Positions 1-36,500 of a stretch of 64,000 nt of DNA are shown here, piece by piece; within the stretch, counting starts at the first letter, position 1; every line of letters begins with the position of its first letter. The notes under the pieces were generated by a model. The model worked only from the letters and a program-made list of their open reading frames with translations. It made no database searches and was not told the DNA's origin. The position numbers and the translations under genes were made by a program. The stretch is taken from assembly GCA_013076295.1 (NCBI GenBank), contig RQOL01000660.1, forward strand, positions 5,518,001 through 5,582,000. The letters are read 5' to 3'. The stretch comes from Sanderia malayensis. Its lineage: Eukaryota > Cnidaria > Scyphozoa > Semaeostomeae > Pelagiidae.

Positions 1-25261
<25,261 letters not shown>

Positions 25262-25352
25262 TTTCAAGCACGCTTCTCGATAAAATATAAAATTGAAGGC
25301 GGTAGATGCTTTTTAGTATGCATCGAAAACCGATCTGCTCATACACCACTGC

Positions 25353-25432
25353 GATCCTTGAAGGGACAGAGAATTTCGTTCGAGTTAGATAGAGTTCGAA
25401 TTACACGAGTTCGAACTATGCAGATTTGACTA
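25353..25432. mobile_element. Partial TACAGTC-family MITE
   Basis: Only the half with cttgaagggacagag, gttcgaattacacgagttcg and gcagatttgact is present, just upstream of the RIOK2 start codon. Confidence 0.55.
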
Positions 25433-25958
25433 AGCCACTTGAATTATTGTGAAATTATTGTGAAACATTTCTCAATCTGTTGTAACAAATTGGGTTCGTT
25501 CTAAATTATCTTTTGCAACGGTTAGATCAGCCATCCTGTGCATCAAAGGTTCCAGGAACAGACGTGGTAGAATAATAAGTGACGTTGACAACATTGAAAT
25601 AGCCAACATGTACAAAATTAAGTAAAAAATATAGAAGTAAATTTAGTTCTTATGTCCCTAATATAAAGAGGTCTGCGTGTGTGTCTTCTCCTCTCTGTCC
25701 AGAGACTATCCAACGAACGCTGCTTTCCAGGCAGCGTTCTTTCCAGAGTGTTTTACGTGCAAGGAGCACGGAGCCAGAGAGAAACGATACAGTGTGTTGA
25801 TTTTGAAGACTGACTTTGATTGACTAATTACAATAATTTACAGGTATTTATATTACTCTAAAAATCATGATGACGAAGCAAAAGTACTTTTAGAAGGATG
25901 AGTAAAAGTAGAATGAAAGAAATTCTGTTATTTTTTACAAAAAGAACATTGGCACTTA

Positions 25959-26331
25959 AGCCTGGTTTCCATATAGTCGCTGAAGTCGTCGGGTCGCCGA
26001 AAAATGAGTTCAGCGACCACAGCGACTCCAGCAACAGTCTGTCTCCATTTGATCGCTGAGGGTCGCTCGAGTCCAGAACAACGCGGTCCAGAGATCTGGG
26101 CCTAGCAATTAAAATTGCGCGAGCAATGCCCTGCAATTGGCGTGCACTCAACCGTGGGTCGCTGAGGGTCGCTGAGATAGATAGAACTTCAGCGATCCCA
26201 GCGACTGGGTCGCCAGGGTCGTTGAGGGTCGCCAGCAAAATAAATTAGTTTGTTTCCATAAAGTCGCTGGGGTCGCTGAACCCGTTTTTGAGCGATCCTG
26301 GCGACTTCAGCGACCATATGGAAACCAGGCT
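25959..26331. mobile_element. MITE with AGCCTGGTTTCCATA ends and TTA target duplication
   Basis: 373 bp. The left end AGCCTGGTTTCCATATAGTC and right end ATATGGAAACCAGGCT are near-perfect inverted repeats, flanked on both sides by TTA. A 3-bp TTA duplication fits PIF/Harbinger-type insertion (family knowledge). The interior is made of repeated gtcgctg/cagcgac words. Confidence 0.8.
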
Positions 26332-26455
26332 TTATTTTCAAGGAAACAAATTTTAATAACATTTCTAAACTCTTTTGGTATTTTGCTACTTTTGGTATTT
26401 TTTATTTCACCAGGAAGAGAATTCCATAGTTTTGGTCCCTGATAAGATACAAAGA

Positions 26456-26641
26456 TACACGTTTTTTATTTTATAAGAAACCTAGCTCAAGCCCTACTAG
26501 TAAAAGTTTCTTAAATTTTCTATTGTTTTCTATTGTTAAGGAAAGCAATAGAACAAAAGAATCTATTGTAATTTGGCACAAAGTCTAATAGTAAGTTTCT
26601 TATAAAGTGGTTTCTTATAAAAAAAAGTGTATGGTATTTCT
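26456..26641. mobile_element. Short MITE of the TACACG...TTATAAGAAACC family
   Basis: Left TACACGTTTTTTATTTTATA with agaaacctagctcaag; right tttcttataaaaaaaagtgta; cttaaattttctattg inside. A related short copy is at 38484-38657. Confidence 0.75.
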
Positions 26642-27224
26642 TGATATCACGGAAAAAGTCTTGTTAAAATAAACTTTCAATATAAAAGATTTCTGCATCT
26701 GCAAGGCGTTCAAAGTACTTAACAAACGCATCATCGTCGCAAATAGTTTTGCATCTCAAATTTGTTGTTCTCTTTATCGTGAAAAACATGACATGAAAAA
26801 GCTACTTGCTGTGAACTCAGAAGGGCTCTGGGAGAAAAGACATGCGGTTTTGGGTCGATACAGCACATGAAAGCTATCGCCTAGAACTCGGACTGTCTTC
26901 ACGACATGACCTGCTACTGAGTGTTCCATTGAGACAAGCAAAACCAATTGATGGTCAATGGGGAAGATGGTTTAAAGATGCAGTAATAATGTCATTAATT
27001 GTTAAACAATTCAATAGGCATTCATTATTGCTGCTGAGTATAAACGCGGCTTTAGCATTGGCATAGCGGCCCTTGAATCCTACACAAAACACATACAGTA
27101 AATATTACAACGATCTACCGATGACCATAATCGCCGAAGGGTCAAACGAAATCATACTGCGCCTGCGGGATATTCGAGTAATAAAGAGGCTCGAACCCAG
27201 GTGTAGTGCACTGAGCAATGTTAT

Positions 27225-27499
27225 TACCATAAATCCTCGAATAAGCTCTCGGTGGCTTATTTGCAAAAAGGAAATTTTAGCAGGATTATTATTCAATATT
27301 AAGCAAAATATAAGCTATACGATGCAGCCAATCAATGAAATTATTGGTTTCAACTTGTTGCTATTTGCAATACATTCACTAAACAACTTCAATGTCTGGA
27401 AACTTGGGCTCAATGTCCTTGCAAATGATTATCAGGATGGGGGCTTATTCGAGGGGAGGGCTTATTCAGAGGTGGGGGCTAATTCGAGGATTTACGGTA
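27225..27499. mobile_element. MITE with ACC(G/A)TAAATCCTCGAATAAG ends, copy 1
   Basis: 275 bp with termini taccataaatcctcgaataa and tcgaggatttacggta. The interior is very similar to 55256-55531, 28 kb away. The long open frames crossing it are artefacts of this repeat. Confidence 0.85.
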
Positions 27500-29391
27500 T
27501 GGGGAATTCAAATGCAGTTCGAGTTAACTTTCAATTTTTTGCGCTGTCAGCATTCTTATTATTACTTGAAATAAAAACAATATCTCATCACAAAAATTGT
27601 CAGGCTTCATTTGGATCGAAGAAGAATGCTGGCAGCGCAAATAATAAGAAAACAAATTCAGGTACTGGAATCAACTTTTGTGACGTCAACATGCAGTTTC
27701 ATTGCAGTATGCTGAGTTAGTAGACGAGGATCTTGGGGCAAGTGGCTCTTAAACCATGTCAACGGGATACTTCTCATTATCTCTGAGAATGTTTAATGCT
27801 GTGGCTTTCCATTCATAAGAACAACGTTGGAGTTGATATGTTCTACAAACAGGCCACCCTGTATTCTTCCTTGCAAATAAACAACAAGATAGCCATTATA
27901 ATAAACAAGACATAGCCATCATTAGTCAAGTGATTGTTCGATAGCAGATGGAGCAAGTGATGAGATGTCATAACAAGTGATCCACCACTTGAATTTCCAT
28001 CCTCACAAGGAATATAAACCAACGCATTAGATCATTTTTACACAGTCACAAAAGTGTAACAGGACAAGTGAAGACTGCAAGCAAATTCGATTCCAAAAGA
28101 TAAGACACAGATAAAAAAGAAAAAGGGAAAAGAAAGAAAAATTATTCGTGGACTTGATAAGAAGCAATTCAAAAAGATATTCAGGTGATTAATAATCGTT
28201 TTGATAAAGAAGTTTATCTGATAATTTCTGGATAAATTGGAATAATATAGACCAGCATATTATTGCATCAATAAGCAGACAGTTTTCTTTGATTAACATT
28301 TAGGATAAGCACCTATTGATAAAATGTGTTGCTAACGTTGTCCTGTCGGTTCTCCTTGATAAACTATAGCTTTGATAAATCATCTAGTAGTGAGGAAAAA
28401 ACCTTCAAAAACTTTCAAAATCTATGACTTTCACAGCTCGTTTCCTGTTCTTTATGTTATGAGTGCTTAGGTAGAGCAAAAACAGGTTACAGTTAAGCAT
28501 CGATGTATCAAGCCACGAAGGAAATAAGACTTTCGTTGTATTGAGCAAGGATTTGAGTTTACACACACAAGAACACATCTGTTCGTATGATTTGTAGAGA
28601 TCAGTAAGGAAATCAGTTAAGAACAGGATAAAAGAAACATTTTTTGCAATGTTTTAAAAAGTTGATATAAACAATGTTTATGAATATGCTCGTGTTTGTC
28701 TGTTCAATGATTGTCATAATAGAAATAGAAGTTGATCATGGAATCATGACTTAAGCATGAGTGGTAACGAGCTCGACGTTTCGAGAGATATACTTCTCTC
28801 ATCACCGAGCTGACGTTCACGACATGGCAAACTTCTATTCATACAATAGACAATGTCGTCTTACCTGTTGAACCAATATAAAACAAGCACATTATTCAAT
28901 AATGCATCAGTGAATCCACCAGCGTTTAAGATAACATTTTCAACTAAAACCGAGGGGATGCTTCGTGTACACATAGGCATGGAAACGGGGCGGGCCAGAA
29001 GGAGGTTGAAAAAATTCGCCACAAGTCGGTATTTTGTGGCTGAAATTCAAAATTTTAACGTTGTGTCGGTAACCTTGCTTGAAAACAATTACAAATTCAC
29101 TGAAATTTAAGTAAAATTTAGCCTATCGGGAAAATTTATCATAAAACCCCGCCGCACGGTCAATACGGTCGCTGCATAAGGTCACCTCGTTACTACGGCC
29201 ACTTTTTGGACCGAAAAGCGACCATTCTCATAAAAAAATCCGTTTATACGGTCTCCAGTTAATAGTGGCGATTTTTGCGGCCCGTTTGTGGCCATATTAA
29301 TGAAGTTGCACTGCACAACATGGTTGAATACCAATAACGTTGTCATAAATGAATTTTGCAGAAATTCGTGGACAAAGAAAGCGTGATAACC

Positions 29392-31230
29392 ATGAAACTC
29401 GAAGAAGCACAAGTAGATGACATTAAGAATGCCACAGAAAACGATGCAGAATTCAATGGTATAAACAAGGAGAACATACGCCAACACTGTCCCAACTGCG
29501 CCACTCCAATGGTATCGATGAAGGAAAACTCTGTACAATGTGAATTGTGGACAGATGAAAATCGACCAAGCGGTGGAAAATTACAACCCGCGGTCCCAGA
29601 TGGAAGGCGTGGCAGCACGCACAGTGTGACAGAGACTCAAGAACACGTCACGTACGACGAATCCGTTTCAACTGAGATCGACGAAGCTGCGACGGCGCCT
29701 GATGAAATTGTCCTCGTTACACGAAGCTTTGAAAACGAGGCTCAACCAACAGCGCCACCCAGGCGTTCGAGTATCTCGCAATTCTTCAATAACATTAAGT
29801 CGTTGGGCACTCGCAGTCAATCACCAGAGTCTGAGCCGGGTCCCAAGAAGCGATTCTTGGATGAGAGCGACGCTGAGCTGCCGCAGACACTGCGCAGTGG
29901 AGTACGCCGCAACTCATCGGGTCCAACATATGGCCTAGGCATCGTGCATGAAGTCGATTCCGATGACAGCTCCAGCCAAACCGGCCCAAATCAACCGCAA
30001 CTGAAACGTCATAGTGTACAGTTGAGCAACGGCCAGGTTGTCCAGGAAGACATCGAAGAATACAGTGTGGGATCAGCCGTAACAATGGACGATGACGTCA
30101 TGCCGGGTGAAATCAACATTGTGACGCGGTGTTTCGAGATGCCGGAGAATTACGCGCCGCGCAGAGAGAGCATTATTGACAAGCTAAATTTCGTGAAGAT
30201 GATCGGCAAGAATCGCAAGCGAAAAGACCAGTCTGATCGGTCATTTGAAGAAGTCGATGAGCCAGTGAGGCGACAGGCTGCTAGCGGCGTGCGACGGAAA
30301 TCGATTACTCCCGCCGCTTTAGCCGGCTTGGGAGAAAATAAGAATCTGCGCGAGGAAGCAATGGCCGTGGATGTGTCAAGAAGTGCACTTGCAGCACCAG
30401 GACAAGAATCGGATGTTAGGTATGTCACCAGCGGTATCAGGCGTGGATCGATTGCGGCCGTATCTGCCGCACCACCATGCAGAGGAGGAGAAGAAGAATC
30501 GAACAAAGATACACAGCGCAATGGACCATTGCTGCAACCAGATGATGACACAGAAATGCGCTATATTACAACAGGAATCAGGCGAGGGTCCGTGGCGGCC
30601 GTGTCTGCCGCGCCACCTTGTCACGTATCAGACGAAGAAGATGCCGGCAACAGCGAGCTACTTGGAATACAAGTACCCAGCGACAGCGCTGAGCACACCG
30701 GCGAGCAAAGTCCAGATAATTTGCGCAGCGGCGTGCGGAGGAGATCGTTGATTCCCGCGGGTGATGGAAAGCTGATTGCGTCATCGTCTCCTATAATGGC
30801 CAGGCCGGATTATGACATACCCTGTAATCCACTGGCGAACGAAACTATTTACACAAGCGGCGAATCTGATGCTGAAAACAATGAGGATGATTGTTGTGAG
30901 GATGAATCTGAGGCCAACGTGAATAGCAGTGGTAGGATTGCAGGAAATATCGATAAGAAAATCAACAACAATAAGAAAAAGACGAAGAAGAAAGAAAAAG
31001 GTGTTGTGAACTTATTCGAGGCATTAACTGGAAGAGAGGCTGGTGTGGATTACGAGGATGCTGATGCGAAAAAAGTTGTGAAGAAGCAGGAAGAAGTGGT
31101 GGAGGAAGATAATTGGAAGAAAACCAGTTTCAACAGCTCGAATATCCCACAGATCATGCTCAGTTTTGACAACGAGGAGGGACATGAAGGAGATGAAGGT
31201 GGGCACACAAAAGAGGAAACATTCTTGTAA
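29392..31230 (+). CDS. Uncharacterised RRxS-repeat protein, 613 aa
   Basis: Single open frame; ATG at 29392 is the first in frame. A splice acceptor (tttttgcag-like, 29361) lies just upstream, so a further 5' exon is possible. The N-terminus has a degenerate zinc-ribbon half (CPNCATPM, later QC). Two copies of a block EIxxVTRxFE...APRRxSI occur at about residues 105-128 and 239-261. Five [S/T]G[V/I]RRxS motifs lie near 169, 298, 347, 394 and 446, and two of these are followed by the near-identical AAVSAAPPC. RRxS is the basophilic-kinase (PKA-type) consensus. The C-terminus is acidic and Lys-rich. Mostly disordered by composition. No family recognised. Convergent with LSM6, 325 bp apart. Confidence 0.75.
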   Translation: MKLEEAQVDDIKNATENDAEFNGINKENIRQHCPNCATPMVSMKENSVQCELWTDENRPSGGKLQPAVPDGRRGSTHSVTETQEHVTYDESVSTEIDEAATAPDEIVLVTRSFENEAQPTAPPRRSSISQFFNNIKSLGTRSQSPESEPGPKKRFLDESDAELPQTLRSGVRRNSSGPTYGLGIVHEVDSDDSSSQTGPNQPQLKRHSVQLSNGQVVQEDIEEYSVGSAVTMDDDVMPGEINIVTRCFEMPENYAPRRESIIDKLNFVKMIGKNRKRKDQSDRSFEEVDEPVRRQAASGVRRKSITPAALAGLGENKNLREEAMAVDVSRSALAAPGQESDVRYVTSGIRRGSIAAVSAAPPCRGGEEESNKDTQRNGPLLQPDDDTEMRYITTGIRRGSVAAVSAAPPCHVSDEEDAGNSELLGIQVPSDSAEHTGEQSPDNLRSGVRRRSLIPAGDGKLIASSSPIMARPDYDIPCNPLANETIYTSGESDAENNEDDCCEDESEANVNSSGRIAGNIDKKINNNKKKTKKKEKGVVNLFEALTGREAGVDYEDADAKKVVKKQEEVVEEDNWKKTSFNSSNIPQIMLSFDNEEGHEGDEGGHTKEETFL

Positions 31231-31555
31231 TGAAACCAACTTTACCAATGATTTACTTTCTTTGGATGAATTGCATTCTATTGTGGGAATTTCATAGTAA
31301 GATAAATTGATAAGTTGTGACAAATCTGCATTTTATGTAGTATATTTGTAGATGCAATTGTAAATAATTATCACATAAAAACTTATATCACCTCAGCTTT
31401 TAAAAAATTCCTGGAAAGATTAAGAAATTATTCTGTGGCATTGAAGGTATGTCTCTCACCTTTGTATCCAAGTAATGATAAAGCTTTGGGGTGCTTTAAC
31501 CCGTGTTTTTACAAACCAGAAACCCAATATATCCGTAAAGTAAGCATGTGAACAG
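31231..31555. other. Short gap between convergent genes
   Basis: Presumed overlapping or abutting 3' UTRs of the RRxS-repeat gene and LSM6. No further exon seen. Confidence 0.5.
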
Positions 31556-33158
31556 CTAAGCATGAACAGTCCTTGACTTTTGTGTACTGATGTAAAGCAC
31601 TAAAATCAAACAAAAATCAACTCTTAGGAAATAGAAAAACAATTCTGAAATCTGTTTGCACATTGAATGGACTATGAATTACCACTGCCATACCACTTAC
31701 CATTGTTGCCTCTAATAAATGCATCACCATATTTGTTTTTCAACTGAAACAGAAGAATTGAATTACAAGCTTAAAAAGCAAATATTATTTAAATATGTTC
31801 AATATTAATTTCAACTTTTCCTAAGAAGTCCACACCACATCATTGGCATACAGTGGTTATTTGTTAGCATTGCTGCAAACCTTCCTGTATTATTGAACCT
31901 ATCCATTTAAATATAAATAGACATATTGATCTGTAGTGAACCCTTTTCAACTCTCTACTCCCTTATACTCCTAGAGCAACTATTTCTGTCCTTAAAAACA
32001 TAAATTCCATAATATGCCTGAAATTCTATGAAATTCCTCTCACTAACCAATTGAATAAGGTGTATAAGATTGAATTTACATAAGTTGATCAAAGCAGACA
32101 CAAGACATGGCTAATAAATTACACAGTCAACTTTGCAACTAAATCTTTTGAAACCATCTGCTGTTGTACTTAGCTGCTAGAAGTTTACATGCAGAAAGGA
32201 TAAAGAAAGTTTATAAAAAAAATGTATATGTGCACCATAAAGTTAAGCTTTTTTAATTAGATTTCAGGTTTGCTCCTCAACAAAGTGAAATCTCAAAGCT
32301 TGAATGATTTCTTATGGGGTTATATGAGAATATTCAAGTTTAACTTCAAAGTAGACAAGTTTAACCTCTGCAAACTTTACAACAAGTTTCCAAGTTTGCA
32401 CAGAGCCCCTTTTCCCTCATCTCCAACTCTGCAGAGGATGTTTGACTACAATACAAAACACTTCATTGTTCTCTAGCCCATTCTATGATTCTTCTACACT
32501 CTTTTCATTTTATAAGAATACTTTTGCTGAGCCTCATTATTGTTAATTTTTTTTATTTTGAGCCTCTGAATATTAAAACCATTGCCTGTGAAAAGCACAC
32601 CAATTCAAAAAAATATGCCTGCTAAAAATAATAGTTTCACAAGACCGTGAGCCTGACAATATTCTTACAAATTTCTTACATTTCACGAATTTTGAGCCTC
32701 ATTATTCTTATAAAGTGAATTCTTATAAAAAAAAGAGTTTATTGTTATTTCCCATTGTTCCATTGTTTCAGTTCAGGCATGCTTATGCTTACCTGGCCAT
32801 TGAGGTACTCTTCTGTTTGACCCAATACAATGTTCATGTATCCATCAAGACAAGTAAGCACACCTGAAACATAATAATGGCAACATTCTAGATGAATAAA
32901 GTAATCTCTTCATATATCAACATTTTACGCGACTTTATGGCGTGCGCACATAGTGTGTGGTGTACACGCAAAGCAGTGTAAAGGGGGGAGGGGATGGTCG
33001 AGGTCGGACAGGCCTACTTAGGCCGCAGCCGCATGGATGGGTCTATTATTAAATGAAAAGACTTTACCTCTGTAGTCAACTCCTGAATTGAGCTTCACCA
33101 CAACTGGGCGACCAATTATTAGTTTCAGAAAGTCACTAGGATTTTGTCTTCCGCTCAT
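31556..33158 (-). CDS. LSM6: U6 snRNA-associated Sm-like protein LSM6, 82 aa
   Basis: Subunit of the LSm1-7 (cytoplasmic mRNA decay) and LSm2-8 (U6 snRNP) rings (family knowledge). Exons: 33158-33068, 32863-32793, 31743-31701, 31599-31556; all GT-AG with matching phases, total 249 nt including TAG. The protein begins MSGRQNPSDFLKLIIGRPVV, has the Sm1 core VKLNSGVDYRGVLTCLDGYM, then NIVLGQTEEYLNG and the Sm2 core DAFIRGNNVLYIST, and ends KSRTVHA. The frame upstream of this ATG is open but the conserved family start is here. Full family length. Confidence 0.96.
32496..32743. mobile_element. Probable MITE with ATTTTATAAGAATA / ATTCTTATAAAA ends
   Basis: Left cattttataagaatac with gctgagcctcattatt; right tgagcctcattattcttata. 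Partial inverted symmetry, boundaries approximate, in LSM6 intron 2. Confidence 0.5.
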
Positions 33159-33584
33159 TTTTCCACGTAAATGAATGAAATAGTGATATGACTTCAGTCC
33201 AGAATTAGAAGTGTGCAGAGGCGAATTGTCACTCGCGCGCATGCACAGGTGCTGGCCACCTTAAGCAACACAAACAAAAAAGTGAATGTGGAATATAATA
33301 TTTTTTGCCATTCCTAATTCTGAGACGTCACTTTCATCAAGTCAAGAAATACATTAGAAGTATATGATTAAATAGGTAAGAACAAAAATATAGATTAAAG
33401 CAAGATTAAAATAAGTGCAATAAGATGCTGGTTCAATTTCGCGAAATTAAGTTATAAAGCTTTATGCAAATAAACCAATAGAAATCGAAACGTACGTTGA
33501 AACATAGTAATCAAATGCATATTCTACTTTAGTAAATGTAAATACATGCGAGAAAATAAACAAAATTAATGTGGTAATACTCAA
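33159..33584. other. Gap between the helicase-PARP gene end and LSM6 start
   Basis: About 425 bp; must contain the LSM6 promoter and the helicase gene 3' UTR. No TATA box or AATAAA stands out. Confidence 0.5.
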
Positions 33585-36500
33585 TCAGTCAACTTTTTTA
33601 CTTTTAATGACATAACATGGTAAGATCTGATCTTTATCAAAGATAACCAATATTTTAAATTGTTTGTCGCTTGTGGGATGTGCTCCATGGGAATCGAACC
33701 CATTCACCAACGGCTTGCCTTTCATATTGTGTCCTGTGACATCAACAGAACTTCCAGGAAGAACTTTGCAGAGTATGAGGGAATCTCCATAACCTTCACA
33801 AATTTCTGGTAACTCTGAGAAATAGATTCCTGCACCATACTGGCCTGGATTACCGGTGTTTTGGGAAAGCAGGTCGATACGAAAGTTTTCCTCCATTATT
33901 CCCTTGACACTTGATGGCTTGGTGCCGTGAAAGGCGAAAATGCATTGCGACTTGTATGCATCGCTATTTGTATACGATGCCTCGAACTGTTTCTTTCTCG
34001 CATCGAATTTTCTTTCAAGCGGTGGATTCGAGTAAAACTCAATCGACTCTATCTTCCTTTTCTTACCAGTGGTAGACATCAATCTCAAGAACTGTGACTC
34101 TGCAACCCTGTAGTGTATATCCATTGGGTCGTTCGTATCAACTGAGCGAGATGGCTTCAGTGGAAACTTCTCAATTTTGTCACTTTTCCCAGGTGCAAGC
34201 GAAGGAAGAGCGATTTGTCTCAGTACGCTTTCCCTCTGGTAATGAATGATGTATTTCGGCAATGCGTGTGCTTTGTTGTACACAACATATTCATCATAAA
34301 GCACGCCACCTTGTTGCCTTGTGTTTCTTTTTGCAAACAGCGAGTCATAGCCAGTTGCTCTCAGCTTCTGTGCAGTCATATCACTTCGCGCATTGTCCAC
34401 TGAAAGCGTTTTGCCGAGCAAAACATCGCACAGAAGAAGTGTATTTGAGCCTTTCGTATACATCTCCTGTGCACTTTTCGATGAATCCGTTGCAAAATAA
34501 ATACCTTTGCCGAACATGCCTGCCTTTTGAGGAATACGAAAACCTTCTTTGATGATGCTGTCAACAGCTTCTGTCGATGTTCCGTGGAATTTCAGCTCAC
34601 TTCTAAACTCGGGATCGTTCATCAAGCACTTTGCCTGTCGCCATTCCTTTTCCAGTCGGTAATTGGTAACTTTTTCAATCTTGGTCACCAAAGGATACCA
34701 CTTGTGACTTGGTTGTATGTATTTCATGACTCGGTCTTCGTTTGTCAAGTATTCATCGGCTGTGTCACCAGTTTTTGAGATTTCTACTCGAGTAGGTTCA
34801 TTGCTTTCCTTCTTCTTCAGCTCTTCAATGAGCTTCTTCTCTTCATCAATGCGCAACTTTCGCATCTTTTTCTCCATCTCTTCCACCTTCTTTGCTTCTG
34901 CCAATTTGATCTCCTCGCATCTAGAGCATTTTTCTGGCATGCACTTTTCGCCACATTTCTTCTGGCAAAGATGTCCACAACTGAATTCAACAGGGCAAGG
35001 TGCTTCACAATGGACATCTTCTTCTCCTTGATAACACAGTCGTTTACCTGTGTGGCCACATTTCTTGGCTATAAAGGGAATCATTTTAGTGCAAAGAGCG
35101 ATTGTTGGATTTTGATTGCATGGCAGGTCAGCTTGATGGCCGCAAAACAGTGTTTTCTTGATCTTCCTATCACAGGCATCGTGATTATGGATAGGTCGGC
35201 ACTTTTTTTCACAGGCCAAATGACATGACTGGCAAACCGAAGTACAAGCCTGTGGACATTTATCGTGTGAGTGACGTGGTTGGCAATCCTTCTTACATAA
35301 ATGGCCGCACTCCAGCTTAACATCACAAGTTACTCGACAAAATGTTCCAAGATCTATGTCATTTGCGCTGAACGCACGTTTCTTAGAATTCGGATGCCTA
35401 GGGCAAACGAGAGTAATGGCACGAAGAAGCTGCCCATTCTTTTGCATCTTATTCAATAAAGGTGCCCAGCTTGGTGAACTTGAAAACATGTGACAATTTC
35501 CAATGAAATATAGGCCACATTTTGATCTTGACTGCGCGACGCATCTTCTATTCTGCAACTTCAGAAAACCAATACTCTTCTTTTCGTTGGACCTGACAAG
35601 AGAGATGATAACAAAGTCGTTTTCATCCCCCTGATAATTATCAATTGTGTGCGTGATGACTTTGTTGTCTTTCTCGTCACTTTTCAAGCCAAGTTGTTTT
35701 TCGACATCTTTCAACTTCTTTCGCACCAAGCCAGTCTGTCCTTGATAAGCCGATAATATCGTTATCTTGCAAGGCCTGGTGCCTTGTTGGATTAAAAACA
35801 TCGCCAGACGTACAGCTCTGTCAGCTTCCTTATCATTCCAAAAACTTCTCGCATTTGTCTCTTTATCTTCGTGGTGCCAGAAGTAAGCTGACTCTTCAAG
35901 ACATGTCGCTTTTTCATTACTCCCAACACGTTCCAAATTGCTTTGAAGATCAGGATAGATGTCCATTAGCAATTCTGCGAATTCTGGTCGCATGCGATTT
36001 TGCTTCTGCAGCGTCGAGAAGCTAAAACCATTCAATATCAGTCTTTCCATCAAAGATATGTCCATATTGTAGCTCTTCTCCAACTCATACGACTCTACCG
36101 TCGGTCTCAGCTGCTTGTGGTCGCCAATGAGAATTAGCTGCTTTGTCCAACTGCCAAGTGCTGCAACCAACTGAGCTTCCAATAGCTCTGCCGCCTCTTC
36201 AACGATCACGATACTCGGCTTTAGCTGTTGGAGAAGATCATAGTTGATGCTGGCTCCCGTGATCGTCATGGCTACAACATCTTTTGTTTTCAAAACATTG
36301 GCCTTGTGTTGGTTCCTCAGTGAATTGTACGCATTTCGTTTCACTTCAAGTGCAACGATCTTCTCAGCAAAATTGTCACTCGCTTTTTCATAATTCCCAG
36401 ACATGATAAACTGCATAAGCTTTATGCGATCTTCGAGCGTAACTTTCCACACATCAGCTATGTTGTGGAAGAATGTTGGTGAGGTATTTTGCAGAATCTT

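Larger units (their letters stand above)
25262..29391. other. Intergenic region between RIOK2 and the RRxS-repeat gene
   Basis: Holds the elements listed separately at 25353, 25959, 26456 and 27225. From about 27500 to 29391 no convincing exon was found; 29130-29300 has repeated tacggtc/gcgacc words that look like a worn repeat. A start-less frame covers 29356-29391, just before the next gene. Confidence 0.6.

Noticed and set aside
27073..27720. 215-codon plus-strand frame
   Set aside because: It runs through the MITE at 27225-27499; similar frames appear in the second copy at 55256-55531.
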